From: Methylocystis sp. MJC1
Lineage (GTDB): Bacteria > Pseudomonadota > Alphaproteobacteria > Rhizobiales > Beijerinckiaceae
Assembly: GCF_026427715.1 (NCBI RefSeq)
Contig: NZ_CP107558.1
Span: 1,401,001 to 1,465,000, forward strand
DNA: 64,000 nt
Direction: 5' to 3'
Made by a program: the position numbers and the translations under genes
The notes under the pieces: model-generated
Seen by the model: the letters and a program-made list of their open reading frames with translations, nothing else
Databases searched by the model: none
Told to the model about the DNA's origin: nothing
Part shown: positions 10,559-19,477 of the stretch, piece by piece
Position numbering within the stretch: position 1 is the first letter of the stretch
Layout: the number at the start of each line of letters is the position of its first letter

Positions 10559-12991
10559 TCAGTTGCGCACGGAGGCCGGCTTCGGATCGGGTTCCGACGA
10601 ACCGGAGTCTCCGGCCGTCGCCTCTGCCTCGTCCGCGCTCGCGCGCTTCTTGCCGGCCTCGATGATGTCGCGCTCCGGACGCGGCAGCACGGGGCCTTCG
10701 GGGAAGACGAAGCCAAGCGTCTTCTCGCCCTTGTCGTCGCCGACGACCACGACGCGCACCGCGCCGCCATTCTTGAGGCGGCCGAACAGCACCTCGTCGG
10801 CCAGCGGCGTCTTGATCGACTGATGGATGACGCGGGACATCGGCCGCGCGCCCATCGCTTCGTCATAGCCGTGCTCAACGAGCCAGCTGCGCGCCTCGTC
10901 GGTGAGCTCGATGGTGACATTGCGGTCGGCTAGCTGCGCCTCGAGCTGCATGATGAACTTGTCGACGACGCGCTTGATGACGTCCACCGGCAGATGGCCG
11001 AAGGGCACGATCGCATCGAGACGGTTGCGGAATTCCGGCGCGAAGAGTCGGTTGATCGCCTCGCTGTCGTCGAGATGGGCGCGGGTGCGGGTGAAGCCGA
11101 TCGGCGTGCGGGCGAGATCGGCGGCGCCCGCATTGGTCGTCATGATGAGAACGACGTTGCGGAAGTCGATCGTCTTGCCGTTGTGGTCGGTGAGCTTCCC
11201 GTGGTCCATCACCTGCAGGAGGATATTGTAGAGATCGGGATGCGCCTTCTCGATCTCGTCGAGCAGCAGCACGCAATGCGGATGCTGGTCGATCGCGTCG
11301 GTCAGCAGGCCGCCCTGGTCGAAGCCGACATAGCCGGGAGGCGCGCCGATGAGCCGGCTCACCGTGTGGCGCTCCATATATTCGGACATGTCGAAGCGCA
11401 CCAGCTCGATGCCGAGCGAGGTCGCGAGCTGGCGCGCGGCTTCCGTCTTGCCGACGCCCGTGGGGCCGGAGAAGAGATAGCAACCGATCGGCTTCTCTTG
11501 GTCGCGCAAGCCGGCGCGCGCGAGCTTGATCGCCGAGGTGAGGGCGCCGATCGCTTTCTCCTGGCCGTAGACCACGCGCCGCAGCGTCTCGTCGAGATGG
11601 GCGAGCACTTCGGCGTCGTCCTTCGAGACCGTCTTGGGCGGGATGCGGGCCATGGTGGCGATCGTCGCTTCGATCTCCTTCAGGCCGATCGTCTTCTTGC
11701 GCTTGTTCTCGGCGAGCAGCATCTGCGCCGCGCCGGTCTCGTCGATCACGTCGATGGCTTTGTCGGGAAGCTTACGGTCATGAATGTAACGGGCGGAAAG
11801 CTCCACCGCCGCCTTCAAAGCGTCGTTGGTGTAGCGGATCTTGTGGAACTCTTCGAAATAGGGCTTCAGACCCTTGATGATTTCGATGGCGTCCGGGATC
11901 GACGGTTCATTGACGTCGATCTTCTGGAAGCGCCGCACGAGGGCGCGGTCCTTTTCGAAATACTGGCGGTATTCCTTATAGGTCGTCGAGCCGATGCAGC
12001 GCAGCACGCCCTGGGCGAGCGCGGGCTTCAACAGATTCGAGGCGTCCATGGCGCCGCCCGAGGTGGCGCCGGCGCCGATGACGGTGTGAATCTCGTCGAT
12101 GAAGAGGATCGCGTCCTTGTGGTTCTCGATCTCTTTGACGACCTGTTTCAGGCGCTCTTCGAAATCGCCGCGGTAGCGCGTGCCGGCGAGCAGGGCGCCC
12201 ATATCCAGCGCGAAGACCGTGGCGTTGCCCAGCACATCTGGAACCTCGCCTTGGATGATCTTGCGCGCCAGGCCTTCCGCGATCGCCGTCTTGCCGACGC
12301 CGGGGTCTCCGACGAGGAGCGGATTGTTCTTGTGACGGCGGCAGAGGACCTGAATAGTGCGCAGGACTTCGGCCTCGCGCCCGATCAGCGGGTCGATGCG
12401 GCCGTCGCGCGCCTTCTTGTTCAGATTGACGCAATAAGCCTCGAGCGCGCCCTCTTTCTTACGGCTGTCGCCGTCGCGGCTCTCGCGCCCTTCCGCGCGT
12501 TCGCTGTCCTCCTCGACGCCGCGCGGGGCGCGGGTCTGGTCCGAAAGGCCCGGCCGCTTGGCGATGCCATGGCTGATGTAGTTCACGGCGTCGTAGCGCG
12601 TCATATCCTGCTCCTGCAGGAAGTAGACGGCATGGCTCTCCCGCTCGGCGAAGAGCGCCACGAGTACATTTGCGCCGCTCACGTCCTCGCGGCCGGAGGA
12701 TTGCACGCTGATGATCGCGCGCTGGACCACGCGCTGGAAGCCGGCGGTCGGCTTGCACTCGTCGGCGTCCTCGTTGACCAGATTGTCGAGCTCTCGGTCG
12801 ATGTAGTCGCGCAAATTCTTGGCCAGCAGCTCGAGATCCACGGAGCAGGCCCGCAGGACGGCCGAGGCGTCGGCGTCCTCTATCAGGCTCAGCAGCAGAT
12901 GTTCGAGGGTGGCGTATTCGTGATGACGCTCGCGCGCGGAGGCGAGGGCGCGGTCCAGGGTCTGCTTCAGATTGCGCGAGAACGTCGGCAT
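10559..12991 (-). CDS. clpA: ATP-dependent Clp protease ATP-binding subunit ClpA
   Basis: ClpA is the AAA+ unfoldase that feeds substrates to ClpP. The 810-aa protein has the double N domain (residues 1-145), a first AAA module with GDPGVGKT near residue 230 and DEIHT Walker B, and a second module with SGPTGVGKT near 510 and LLLDEIEKAH. The D2 C-terminal region with GYDEAMGARPMSRVI is complete. Compared with E. coli ClpA (758 aa) the extra length is mostly an acidic C-terminal tail and a linker after the N domain. clpS lies 15 bp upstream, so the adaptor and unfoldase form an operon (N-end rule pathway). Confidence 0.97.
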   Translation of the reverse strand: MPTFSRNLKQTLDRALASARERHHEYATLEHLLLSLIEDADASAVLRACSVDLELLAKNLRDYIDRELDNLVNEDADECKPTAGFQRVVQRAIISVQSSGREDVSGANVLVALFAERESHAVYFLQEQDMTRYDAVNYISHGIAKRPGLSDQTRAPRGVEEDSERAEGRESRDGDSRKKEGALEAYCVNLNKKARDGRIDPLIGREAEVLRTIQVLCRRHKNNPLLVGDPGVGKTAIAEGLARKIIQGEVPDVLGNATVFALDMGALLAGTRYRGDFEERLKQVVKEIENHKDAILFIDEIHTVIGAGATSGGAMDASNLLKPALAQGVLRCIGSTTYKEYRQYFEKDRALVRRFQKIDVNEPSIPDAIEIIKGLKPYFEEFHKIRYTNDALKAAVELSARYIHDRKLPDKAIDVIDETGAAQMLLAENKRKKTIGLKEIEATIATMARIPPKTVSKDDAEVLAHLDETLRRVVYGQEKAIGALTSAIKLARAGLRDQEKPIGCYLFSGPTGVGKTEAARQLATSLGIELVRFDMSEYMERHTVSRLIGAPPGYVGFDQGGLLTDAIDQHPHCVLLLDEIEKAHPDLYNILLQVMDHGKLTDHNGKTIDFRNVVLIMTTNAGAADLARTPIGFTRTRAHLDDSEAINRLFAPEFRNRLDAIVPFGHLPVDVIKRVVDKFIMQLEAQLADRNVTIELTDEARSWLVEHGYDEAMGARPMSRVIHQSIKTPLADEVLFGRLKNGGAVRVVVVGDDKGEKTLGFVFPEGPVLPRPERDIIEAGKKRASADEAEATAGDSGSSEPDPKPASVRN

Positions 12992-13006
12992 ATGCTGCGA
13001 GCCTCT

Positions 13007-13465
13007 CTATTTTTTCTCCATGATGCACTGCAAAGGATGCTGGTGCTTCCTTGCGAAATCCATCACTTGGGTGACCTTTGTTTCGGCGACTTCATATGTG
13101 TACACACCGCATTCGCCGACGCCATGGTTGTGGACATGCAGCATGATGCGCGTGGCTTCCTCGACGGATTTGTTAAAATACTTACGAAGAACGATAACGA
13201 CGAACTCTTGTGTCGTATAATCGTCATTGAGCAACAATACCCGATACATGTTCGGGCGACGCGTCTGCTGGCGGGTGCGCGTGATCAGCGCCGTGCCGGC
13301 GCCGGAACCGCCGTCGCCGGATTTCTTTGGCTCTTTGCCGGCCCGCAGGGGCATGCCCAGCGGCTTGCCGCCCTGAAAAGGGGCCTGGCCGGGCTGGGAA
13401 GTCGCCTGTTGGGTTTGGATAGATGTCAACGCCGCCACGTCCGTCTCGTCCCCGGTCCTTTCCAT
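13007..13465 (-). CDS. clpS: ATP-dependent Clp protease adaptor ClpS
   Basis: ClpS binds N-degron substrates and the ClpA N domain. The conserved domain is clear: [17 protein letters not shown], the histidine-rich [22 protein letters not shown] and the C-terminal basic end. I chose the ATG at 13465 (MERTGDE), giving 152 aa with a ~55-residue low-complexity N-terminal extension; the ATG at 13354 (MPLRAGK) would give 115 aa, closer to the family norm. The frame stays open still further upstream, but that part has no family similarity. It is cotranscribed with clpA. Confidence 0.93.
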   Translation of the reverse strand: MERTGDETDVAALTSIQTQQATSQPGQAPFQGGKPLGMPLRAGKEPKKSGDGGSGAGTALITRTRQQTRRPNMYRVLLLNDDYTTQEFVVIVLRKYFNKSVEEATRIMLHVHNHGVGECGVYTYEVAETKVTQVMDFARKHQHPLQCIMEKK

Positions 13466-13686
13466 GTAGGTCCCATGAAATGGTCTTTCAGGGGCGCATG
13501 GAGCAATTTCTTTGCCGCGGCCGCTCGCGCACATAATCGAAGGCGGCGGCGCAGCGCACACAGCATTCTGCTTCATGGGGGCCTTGGCAAGAGGCAAGGA
13601 GCCGCCCGGCGGATCAATCGCCGCCGTGAACCGGATTTTTACCATATCGCGCCAAAGAAAGGAGCGATCCTCATCAGGCGCCTCTC

Positions 13687-14007
13687 ATGTCCAGATCTGA
13701 CCAAAATATCCGCCGGTCATTCGCCTTGAGCGGATCTGTCCGGAACTTTGCAGCTTTTGCCGCCCTAGCGTTTTTTTGCAGTGTGGTGGGAGCCAAGCTC
13801 ATGTCGAAGGTGGTCGATAGCGACGACTTTTCAAGGCTCGCCTATGAGCGCTCGATGCGTCAGGTGGCGCGCAATCTCGAGCGGCCGGAAACGCAAGTCT
13901 ATTCGATCGTGCGGAGCGTGGGAGTCGACGGCGTGACGACCGCGACAATTCCCTTGCTCGGCCCCGCGCCGGCGTCCCCCTGCGGCGACGCTAAGCCAAA
14001 AAGATAG
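13687..14007 (+). CDS. Small single-pass membrane protein, function unknown
   Basis: This 106-aa product has one hydrophobic segment (about residues 17-36, SGSVRNFAAFAALAFFC), followed by a polar segment with SMRQVARNLERPETQVYS. No family is recognised and the ribosome binding site is weak. It is divergent from clpS and lies 220 bp away. The composition is plausible for a real gene, but the case is modest. Confidence 0.5.
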   Translation: MSRSDQNIRRSFALSGSVRNFAAFAALAFFCSVVGAKLMSKVVDSDDFSRLAYERSMRQVARNLERPETQVYSIVRSVGVDGVTTATIPLLGPAPASPCGDAKPKR

Positions 14008-14278
14008 CTTTCTTCCCAATTTGCATGAAATGAACCCGTTCTTCGGGACACACGCCCGAAAAAATTCGGCCTAGGGCTCGCAATTTCATTGACATCTGCC
14101 CATTTGTTCTCCAAGCATGCGGCTGAGGCTCTCACCCCCGCTCCTTTGCGGCGACGGTAAGCGAGCTCTTCCGTCCTCGCGTCGATGACGGCGCCCTCTC
14201 TCAGGACATCTTGCGCGCTTTTCGATCGGCTGGCGCGCAGCGGCCTCCCGCTCTCGTAAGCCGTAACCAGGATAATTG

Positions 14279-15805
14279 ATGACATTCAGCGAATTGGGCC
14301 TTTCGGAAAAGGTTCTCGGGGCCGTGCAAACGGCAGGCTACGCCAATCCGACGCCCATCCAGGCGCAGGCCATACCGCCGGCGCTTCAAGGCCGGGACAT
14401 TTTGGGCATCGCCCAGACCGGCACCGGCAAAACAGCCGCCTTCACCCTGCCGATGCTCAGCCGCCTCGAACAGGGCCGCGCCCGGGCGAGAATGCCCCGG
14501 ACGCTGATTCTCGAGCCCACCCGCGAGCTGGCGGCGCAGGTCGAGGAAAGCTTCAACAAATACGGCGCCCAGCACAAGCTGAACGTGGCGCTTCTCATCG
14601 GCGGCGTCGCCTTCGGCGACCAGGAAGCCAAGATCATGCGCGGCGCGGACGTGCTGATCGCCACGCCGGGCCGCCTTCTCGACTTCTTCGACCGCGGCAA
14701 GCTGCTGCTGACGGGCATCGAGATCCTCGTCATCGACGAAGCCGACCGCATGCTCGACATGGGCTTCATCCCCGACATCGAGCGCGTCTGCAAGCTCGTT
14801 CCCTTCACGCGCCAGACGCTTTTCTTCTCGGCGACCATGCCGCCGGAGATCACCCGCCTCACCGAGGCCTTCCTGCATAATCCGGTCAGGATCGAGGTCG
14901 CCCGCGCCTCCACCACGGCCTCGACGATCCGCCAGGCGCTCGTCGCATCGCACGGCCACGCCGACAAGCGCGAGACGCTGCGCAATCTGATCCGCGGCGC
15001 CGAAAACCTCAAGAACGCGATCGTCTTTTGCAACCGCAAGCGCGACGTGGCGATCCTGCATCGCTCGCTTGCAAAGCACGGCTTCCCGGTCGGCGCGCTG
15101 CATGGCGACATGGACCAGCTCGCCCGCATGGCCTCGCTGGACGCCTTCAAGAACGGCGACGTGTCGCTGCTCGTCTGCTCGGATGTCGCCGCGCGCGGCC
15201 TCGATATTCCGGACGTCAGCCACGTCATCAATTTCGACGTGCCGACGCATAGCGAGGATTACGTCCATCGCATCGGCCGCACAGGCCGCGCCGGCCGCTC
15301 GGGCGTGGCGCTGACCATCGTGACCGAGGACGACGCCAAATATGTCGATCAGATCCAGAGCCTGATCGGCAAGGCGATCGAGTGGGAAGGGCCGGGCTTC
15401 GCCGAATTGCCGCCACCCATGGAGACGACGCACGGGCATGAGCATCGCCGCGGCGCGAGAAACGAACGCGGCGGACGCCGCGAGCGTGGCGGAGAGCGCG
15501 GTCGCAGAGCCGAGCGCGGTGAGCGTGCGGAGCGGGCCGAGCGCCCAGCGCGGGTCGAACGTCCGGAGCGGGTCGAACGGGTCGAAGCCGAAGGTCCGGT
15601 GGCCATGGGCCGCCCGGCGCATGCGCCCCGGCGTCCGGACGCCGAACCGACGCGCCCACGCCCGCAACTGGACGATCGCCGCGACCGGCGTCCGCGCCGC
15701 CACCATGAGGACGACGGCCCGCCCGTCATTGGCCTCGGCGACCATGTGCCGTCCTTCCTGCTGCGGCCAGTGACGCTGCGGCCGGCGAAGGTAGCTGAGG
15801 AGTAA
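14279..15805 (+). CDS. DEAD-box ATP-dependent RNA helicase, RhlE type
   Basis: The 508-aa protein has all DEAD-box motifs: the Q motif TPIQAQAIP, motif I AQTGTGKTA, Ia PTRELAAQ, II DEADRMLDMGF, III SATMP, and the C-terminal ARGLDIPDVSHVINFD and HRIGRTGRAGRSG. The last ~130 residues are a very basic Arg/Glu/Gly-rich tail (RRGARNERGGRRERGGERGR and so on), typical of RNA-binding tails in RhlE-like helicases that act in ribosome assembly or RNA turnover. The start is the ATG at 14279, not the TTG one codon before. A family-1 repeat begins 2 bp after the stop. Confidence 0.95.
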   Translation: MTFSELGLSEKVLGAVQTAGYANPTPIQAQAIPPALQGRDILGIAQTGTGKTAAFTLPMLSRLEQGRARARMPRTLILEPTRELAAQVEESFNKYGAQHKLNVALLIGGVAFGDQEAKIMRGADVLIATPGRLLDFFDRGKLLLTGIEILVIDEADRMLDMGFIPDIERVCKLVPFTRQTLFFSATMPPEITRLTEAFLHNPVRIEVARASTTASTIRQALVASHGHADKRETLRNLIRGAENLKNAIVFCNRKRDVAILHRSLAKHGFPVGALHGDMDQLARMASLDAFKNGDVSLLVCSDVAARGLDIPDVSHVINFDVPTHSEDYVHRIGRTGRAGRSGVALTIVTEDDAKYVDQIQSLIGKAIEWEGPGFAELPPPMETTHGHEHRRGARNERGGRRERGGERGRRAERGERAERAERPARVERPERVERVEAEGPVAMGRPAHAPRRPDAEPTRPRPQLDDRRDRRPRRHHEDDGPPVIGLGDHVPSFLLRPVTLRPAKVAEE

Positions 15806-15807
15806 GG

Positions 15808-15945
15808 CCCTCATCCGACCCTCGCTGACGCGAGGGCCACCTTCTCCCGTAAACGGGAGAAGGAAGAATCCCCGAGATTTTGGATCACACCTTCTCCCGC
15901 TTGCGGGAGAAGGTGGCCCCTGCGTCAGCAGGGGTCGGATGAGGG
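15808..15945. repeat. Composite palindromic repeat, family 1, copy B
   Basis: This is a complete copy with the same two facing arms as the one at 1502. The left arm runs ccctcatccgaccctcgctg..., the right arm ends ggggtcggatgaggg. The centre (aatccccgagattttggatc) is unrelated to that of copy A. It lies exactly between the convergent 3' ends of the helicase and HIT genes. Confidence 0.92.
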
Positions 15946-15953
15946 CAGACCCC

Positions 15954-16388
15954 TCACCCCACAAAAGGCGCCATCGCCGCCCTGATCTTTTCCGCCTGTT
16001 CCGCGAGCTTGTCGTTATCCCCCATCGTTCCCGGCGGGCGCAGGGAGACGCCGTCCCAGCGCGGCAGCAGATGGAAGTGCAGGTGGTAAATCACCTGCCC
16101 GCCGGCGCTCTCGTTGAATTGATGCAGCGTCAGGCCGTCGCATTGGAAAGCCGCCTGCAGCGCCTTCGCGACATGCTGCACGCGCTTTATGAGTTCCCCG
16201 AGCGTGGTCGGAGACACGTCGACGAGCGTGCGCGCGCCCTCTTTGGGAATCACCAGCGCATGGCCCTCGGTGCGCGGCATGATGTCCATGAAGGCGAGGG
16301 CGACGTCGTCTTCATAGATCTTGTGCGCGGGGATCTCGCCGCGCAGCATCTTGCCGAAGATATTATTCGGATCATAAGCGGCGGGCAT
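15954..16388 (-). CDS. HIT-family nucleotide-binding protein (HINT type)
   Basis: The 144-aa protein begins NNIFGKMLRGEIPAHKIYEDD, has the AFMDIMPRTEGHALVIPK beta strand and carries the histidine triad as HLHFHLLPRW near residue 105. HIT proteins of this branch hydrolyse phosphoramidates such as AMP-lysine or act on dinucleotides; the cellular role in bacteria is not settled. Length and order match the HINT family. It lies 14 bp downstream of pheA and may be in the same transcript. Confidence 0.92.
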   Translation of the reverse strand: MPAAYDPNNIFGKMLRGEIPAHKIYEDDVALAFMDIMPRTEGHALVIPKEGARTLVDVSPTTLGELIKRVQHVAKALQAAFQCDGLTLHQFNESAGGQVIYHLHFHLLPRWDGVSLRPPGTMGDNDKLAEQAEKIRAAMAPFVG

Positions 16389-16402
16389 GTACTTCCCCCT
16401 GG

Positions 16403-17281
16403 TCAGTCCCCATACTCGAAGGCGCGTATATTGGTGACGCGGAACGCCGCCGCTGGATAAACGCCGAGTATCTCCACTTCCTTCGAAAAGAAGCGCAGTT
16501 CCTCCAGCGCGCGGGCGAGGGCCGGCTGCTCGGGATGGCCGTCGACGTCTGCGAGAAACTGCGTCGCTGCGAACTCGCCGCCGACCATATAGCTTTCGAG
16601 CTTGGTCATGTTAACGCCGTTTGTCGCGAAGCCGCCGAGCGCCTTGTAGAGGGCGGCGGGCACGTTGCGGACGCGGAAGATGAAAGTCGTCATCGTCGCG
16701 CCGCCATTGACGGGCGCCCATTGGCTCGTCTTCGACAGCACGACGAAGCGCGTCGTGTTATGCGCCTCGTCCTCGACATTCTCGCCGAGCACGTCGAGAC
16801 CGTAGATGTCGGCCGCAAGGCGCGGCGCCAGCGCCGCCTTCGTGGGATCGTTCCATTCCGCCACCTCGCGCGCGGCGCCGGCGGTGTCGCCCGCCGTATG
16901 GGCTATGAGCCCGAGATCGCGAATCACGCGGCGGCATTGGCCGAGCGCATGGACATGGCTGTAGACGGCGCGCAATCCCTCGCGCGTTGCGCCCTTCGGC
17001 GCCATCAGGTGAAAATGGATCGGCAGAAAATATTCGCCGACGATATGCAGGCCCGAATGCGGCAGGAAATGATGAATGTCGGCGACGCGGCCGGCGATCG
17101 AATTTTCGATCGGAATCATGCCGAGCGCAGCGCGGCCTTCGGTCACGGCCGCGAAAGCGTCCTCGAAGCTGGCGCAGGGGAGGGGGGTAAGGTCGGGATA
17201 GGCCTCGCGGCAGACGATGTCGGAATTCGCGCCGGGCTCTCCCTGATAAGCGATGAACTGGTTCACTTGCGGCACTTTCAC
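16403..17281 (-). CDS. pheA: Prephenate dehydratase
   Basis: This enzyme converts prephenate to phenylpyruvate, committing it to phenylalanine. The 292-aa protein is the monofunctional form without chorismate mutase: FIAYQGEPGANSD and CASFEDAFAAVTEGRAALGMIPIENS in the catalytic part, NTTRFVVLS (the conserved T-R-F) near residue 178, and a C-terminal ACT domain (TTFIFRVRNVPAALYKALGGF, then NMTKLESYMVGGEF) for Phe feedback. The start is GTG at 17281, overlapping the kdsB stop as GTGA, so translation is coupled. The kdsB-pheA pair is common in Rhizobiales. Confidence 0.95.
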   Translation of the reverse strand: MKVPQVNQFIAYQGEPGANSDIVCREAYPDLTPLPCASFEDAFAAVTEGRAALGMIPIENSIAGRVADIHHFLPHSGLHIVGEYFLPIHFHLMAPKGATREGLRAVYSHVHALGQCRRVIRDLGLIAHTAGDTAGAAREVAEWNDPTKAALAPRLAADIYGLDVLGENVEDEAHNTTRFVVLSKTSQWAPVNGGATMTTFIFRVRNVPAALYKALGGFATNGVNMTKLESYMVGGEFAATQFLADVDGHPEQPALARALEELRFFSKEVEILGVYPAAAFRVTNIRAFEYGD

Positions 17282-18027
17282 GACTCGCTCACCCCTCGGG
17301 ATGAGGAAACTCGGCGCAGGGCTTCGAGGTCGCGCCCGGTATCTACCGATGGGCTCGTTTTGTCCAGCACAGTCGCGTCGATACGCATTCCCGCCTCGAG
17401 CGCCCGCAATTGCTCGAGGCGCTCGCTCAGCTCGAGCGGAGACGGCGCAAGCGACGCAAAGCGCTCGAGCGCGGCCCGCCGAAAAGCATAGACGCCGATA
17501 TGCTTATAATGTGGTCCTTCGCCCCAGGGTGCGCGGGAGCGGGAGAAATAGAGCGAGCGTAGGCGGCGCGGCGTGACGTGCGTTCCCACGAGCTTGACCG
17601 CGTTCGGATCGTCGGCCTCTTGCGGCGCGGCGGGCGCCGCAAGCGTCCCGATATCGACGGCGGGGTCGCCGAGCAGCGCCAGCGCCGCTGCGAGCGCGCC
17701 CTCCGGAAGGAAGGGATTGTCGCCCTGGAGGTTGACGACGGCCTCGTAACGGCCTGCCGGATCGATCGCCCGCAGCGCCGCGGCGACGCGGTCGCTACCG
17801 CAGAGATGGGCGCCCGTTGTCAGCAGGGCCTCGCCGCCGACAGCCCGAACGGCTGCGGCGATTTCTTCCGAATCCGTCGCGACGACGACGGGGCCGATGT
17901 TCGCTTCGACGGCGCGCGACCAGACATGAGCGACCATCGGCCGCCCGCCGATATCGGCAAGCGCCTTTCCCGGCAGCCGAGTCGAGCCCAGCCGCGCGGG
18001 TATCACGACAAGCGCGCGCGGTTCCAA
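17278..18027 (-). CDS. kdsB: 3-deoxy-manno-octulosonate cytidylyltransferase
   Basis: KdsB activates Kdo as CMP-Kdo for lipopolysaccharide inner core. Diagnostic features are VVIPARLGSTRLPGKALADI at the start, VVNLQGDNPFLPEGAL around residue 100 and YKHIGVYAFRR around residue 180. Most of this family's catalytic and nucleotide contacts are visible; the length (249 aa) is normal. No ATG fits: I use the TTG at 18027 (MEPRALVVIPA), 5 bp after the stop of the preceding lipoprotein gene. The longer frame upstream is an artefact of reading through that gene. Confidence 0.94.
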   Translation of the reverse strand: MEPRALVVIPARLGSTRLPGKALADIGGRPMVAHVWSRAVEANIGPVVVATDSEEIAAAVRAVGGEALLTTGAHLCGSDRVAAALRAIDPAGRYEAVVNLQGDNPFLPEGALAAALALLGDPAVDIGTLAAPAAPQEADDPNAVKLVGTHVTPRRLRSLYFSRSRAPWGEGPHYKHIGVYAFRRAALERFASLAPSPLELSERLEQLRALEAGMRIDATVLDKTSPSVDTGRDLEALRRVSSSRGVSES

Positions 18028-18032
18028 GAGAA

Positions 18033-18440
18033 TCAGTAGACGTTGTTGTCTTCGGCCATCCAGCCTTTGTCGGTTTTCAAGAAATGCAGCGTGCCTTCGC
18101 TCGTGTGCACTTCGGCCTTCGCAAAGGTGCGATCCTCGTCGAGGCCGAGGAAGGCGCATTTTCCACGTTCGCGTTCCTCGCGGCACTTGGCCTCGAAGCC
18201 TTCGGGAAACTGAACTTCCGCCTCGTACATCAGCTCGAAGGCGTTGACCTTGTCGCGGTTGACTTCGCGGGCGTTGACCTTCTTGAAGGAGACGATCTTG
18301 GCGTCGACTCCATTCTTCTGGAGAATGTTGCGCAACACTTTCGCGCCGGTGGCGTCGCCGGGTTGGTGATCGCCGCAGCCAGCGAGCGCCAAAGCCGCCG
18401 CGAGTGCGATGGACAGGCGAAAGGTGTACGTAGTTATCAT
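18033..18440 (-). CDS. Putative lipoprotein, function unknown
   Basis: The 135-aa product has a signal peptide ending in the lipobox LAGC (Cys about residue 22), so it is probably lipid-anchored. The mature part has two further cysteines (CREERERGKC) that could form a disulfide and a plain alpha/beta composition ending KGWMAEDNNVY. It lies 5 bp upstream of kdsB and probably starts the kdsB-pheA transcript. I do not recognise the family. Confidence 0.75.
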   Translation of the reverse strand: MITTYTFRLSIALAAALALAGCGDHQPGDATGAKVLRNILQKNGVDAKIVSFKKVNAREVNRDKVNAFELMYEAEVQFPEGFEAKCREERERGKCAFLGLDEDRTFAKAEVHTSEGTLHFLKTDKGWMAEDNNVY

Positions 18441-18922
18441 CTGTTTCCTCCAAGCGAGCGCGTCTTGAGCGCGCCATTTTCGGTCTCTTTAGCGGAAAAG
18501 CGCCGCTTCGTCGCCGTCTTTCATTTTTCAAATCGCGTCATTGTGAAAATCCATATCAGCCAGTTGCAATTTCGTGCAGTCGAGGTAACTTGATGTCCGC
18601 CAAATGGATTACGTGTCCGGCGGCGGCGCAAGGGCGAGAAATAAAGCCCACGTCGTAAGTCAAGCGTTCGATGCGTAACGGCAGAACTCGAATACCCTGC
18701 GGAGTGCTCAGGTCCGCCGCATCTCCTGGGTCCGTGGGGTTGGCCGGCTGACGATGGTTGGAGTGGCCTCCTTGAAGCCATTGTCAGTCGGCCGCCTTCA
18801 TTCTGCTGGATGAAGGCGGCCGCTTCAGGCGCGCATTCTTCTTTTCACGACCATCTCGGCATTTCTCTCGTCGCTATGCGGGGAGAAATCGCTGGCGTCG
18901 ACTCTTGCGCACTTCCACAGGC
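18441..18922. other. Gene-free stretch with one strong hairpin
   Basis: No open frame here looks coded, and I find no tRNA, tmRNA or riboswitch that I can support. The only clear structure is a perfect 13-bp inverted repeat at 18789-18801 / 18810-18822 (cggccgccttcat / atgaaggcggccg) with an 8-base loop and no T-run on either side. The rest could hold a small RNA, but nothing in the sequence proves it. Confidence 0.5.
18789..18822. repeat. Perfect 13-bp inverted repeat
   Basis: The arms cggccgccttcat and atgaaggcggccg are exact reverse complements around the loop tctgctgg. There is no U-rich tail, so it is not a classic terminator on either strand. It lies 109 bp before the rpmG terminator, in a gene-free stretch. 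It could be the end of an unrecognised small RNA or a protein-binding palindrome. Confidence 0.6.
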
Positions 18923-18953
18923 AAAAAAATTGGCCCCGCGGTCGGCGAGGCCA
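18923..18953 (-). terminator. Rho-independent terminator of rpmG
   Basis: On the minus strand a 9-bp stem (tggcctcgc with one T-G pair, against gcggggcca) closes a 5-base loop and is followed by atttttttg. It lies 47 bp after the rpmG stop codon. Confidence 0.85.
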
Positions 18954-18999
18954 TTTCGCAAAGACAAGTCGTCGGGCGGCGGCGCGGCCGCCTCCCGCT

Positions 19000-19167
19000 T
19001 TACTTGATCTTGGTTTCCTTGAACTCGACGTGCTTGCGCACGACGGGGTCATACTTCTTGAACACGAACTTCTCGGTCTTGGTGCGCGCATTCTTCTTGG
19101 TGACGTAAAAATAGCCCGTGTCCGCCGTGGACAGGAGCTTGATCTTGATCATGGCGGACTTGGCCAT
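19000..19167 (-). CDS. rpmG: 50S ribosomal protein L33
   Basis: The 55-aa protein begins [20 protein letters not shown] and ends [18 protein letters not shown], the standard L33 pattern with [18 protein letters not shown] in the middle. It lacks the CxxC zinc pairs, so it is the zinc-independent C-minus type. The ATG at 19167 is chosen; the upstream in-frame extension has no family similarity. It is monocistronic, with a clear terminator after it. Confidence 0.97.
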   Translation of the reverse strand: MAKSAMIKIKLLSTADTGYFYVTKKNARTKTEKFVFKKYDPVVRKHVEFKETKIK

Positions 19168-19477
19168 AGCGCTCGTTCCAGTTCGATTGAGAATAGGAAA
19201 TCGTCCCCGCAGCATTTAGCGGCGGGCGACGAATTGGCGCGCAACATACGTGCGGCGCGTGGGATGTCAAGCTATATAGCCGGTGGCAATAGGGCAGTCG
19301 GGTGAAGGACCGTTTCCCTCTCCTCCATCCTACGGGGGCCGTCTCGAACGACGAAGGAGAGGAAATGCGATTTCGGCGTCGCTGCGGTCTTCCCATAATC
19401 TCTCCAAATTCAACGCCGCCGCTATGGTGGAGCGTCACCGAAAAGTGTATCCATCGCCGCCCAAGGAGTTACAGGCA

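Noticed and set aside
10994..13729. A 911-residue frame on the plus strand antisense to clpA and clpS.
   Set aside because: It is read opposite two unmistakable genes, has no family pattern and is a product of high-GC codon bias.
14201..15964. A 587-residue frame antisense to the DEAD-box helicase, running through a repeat.
   Set aside because: Part of it translates repeat DNA, and the rest is antisense to a clear gene.
17278..18531. A 417-residue version of KdsB.
   Set aside because: The N-terminal 168 residues come from reading the lipoprotein gene in the wrong frame; KdsB proteins are about 250 aa.
18441..18922. Considered a 6S RNA, tRNA or riboswitch in the gene-free stretch.
   Set aside because: No cloverleaf, no CCA-type acceptor and no conserved riboswitch core could be seen; only one hairpin is certain.
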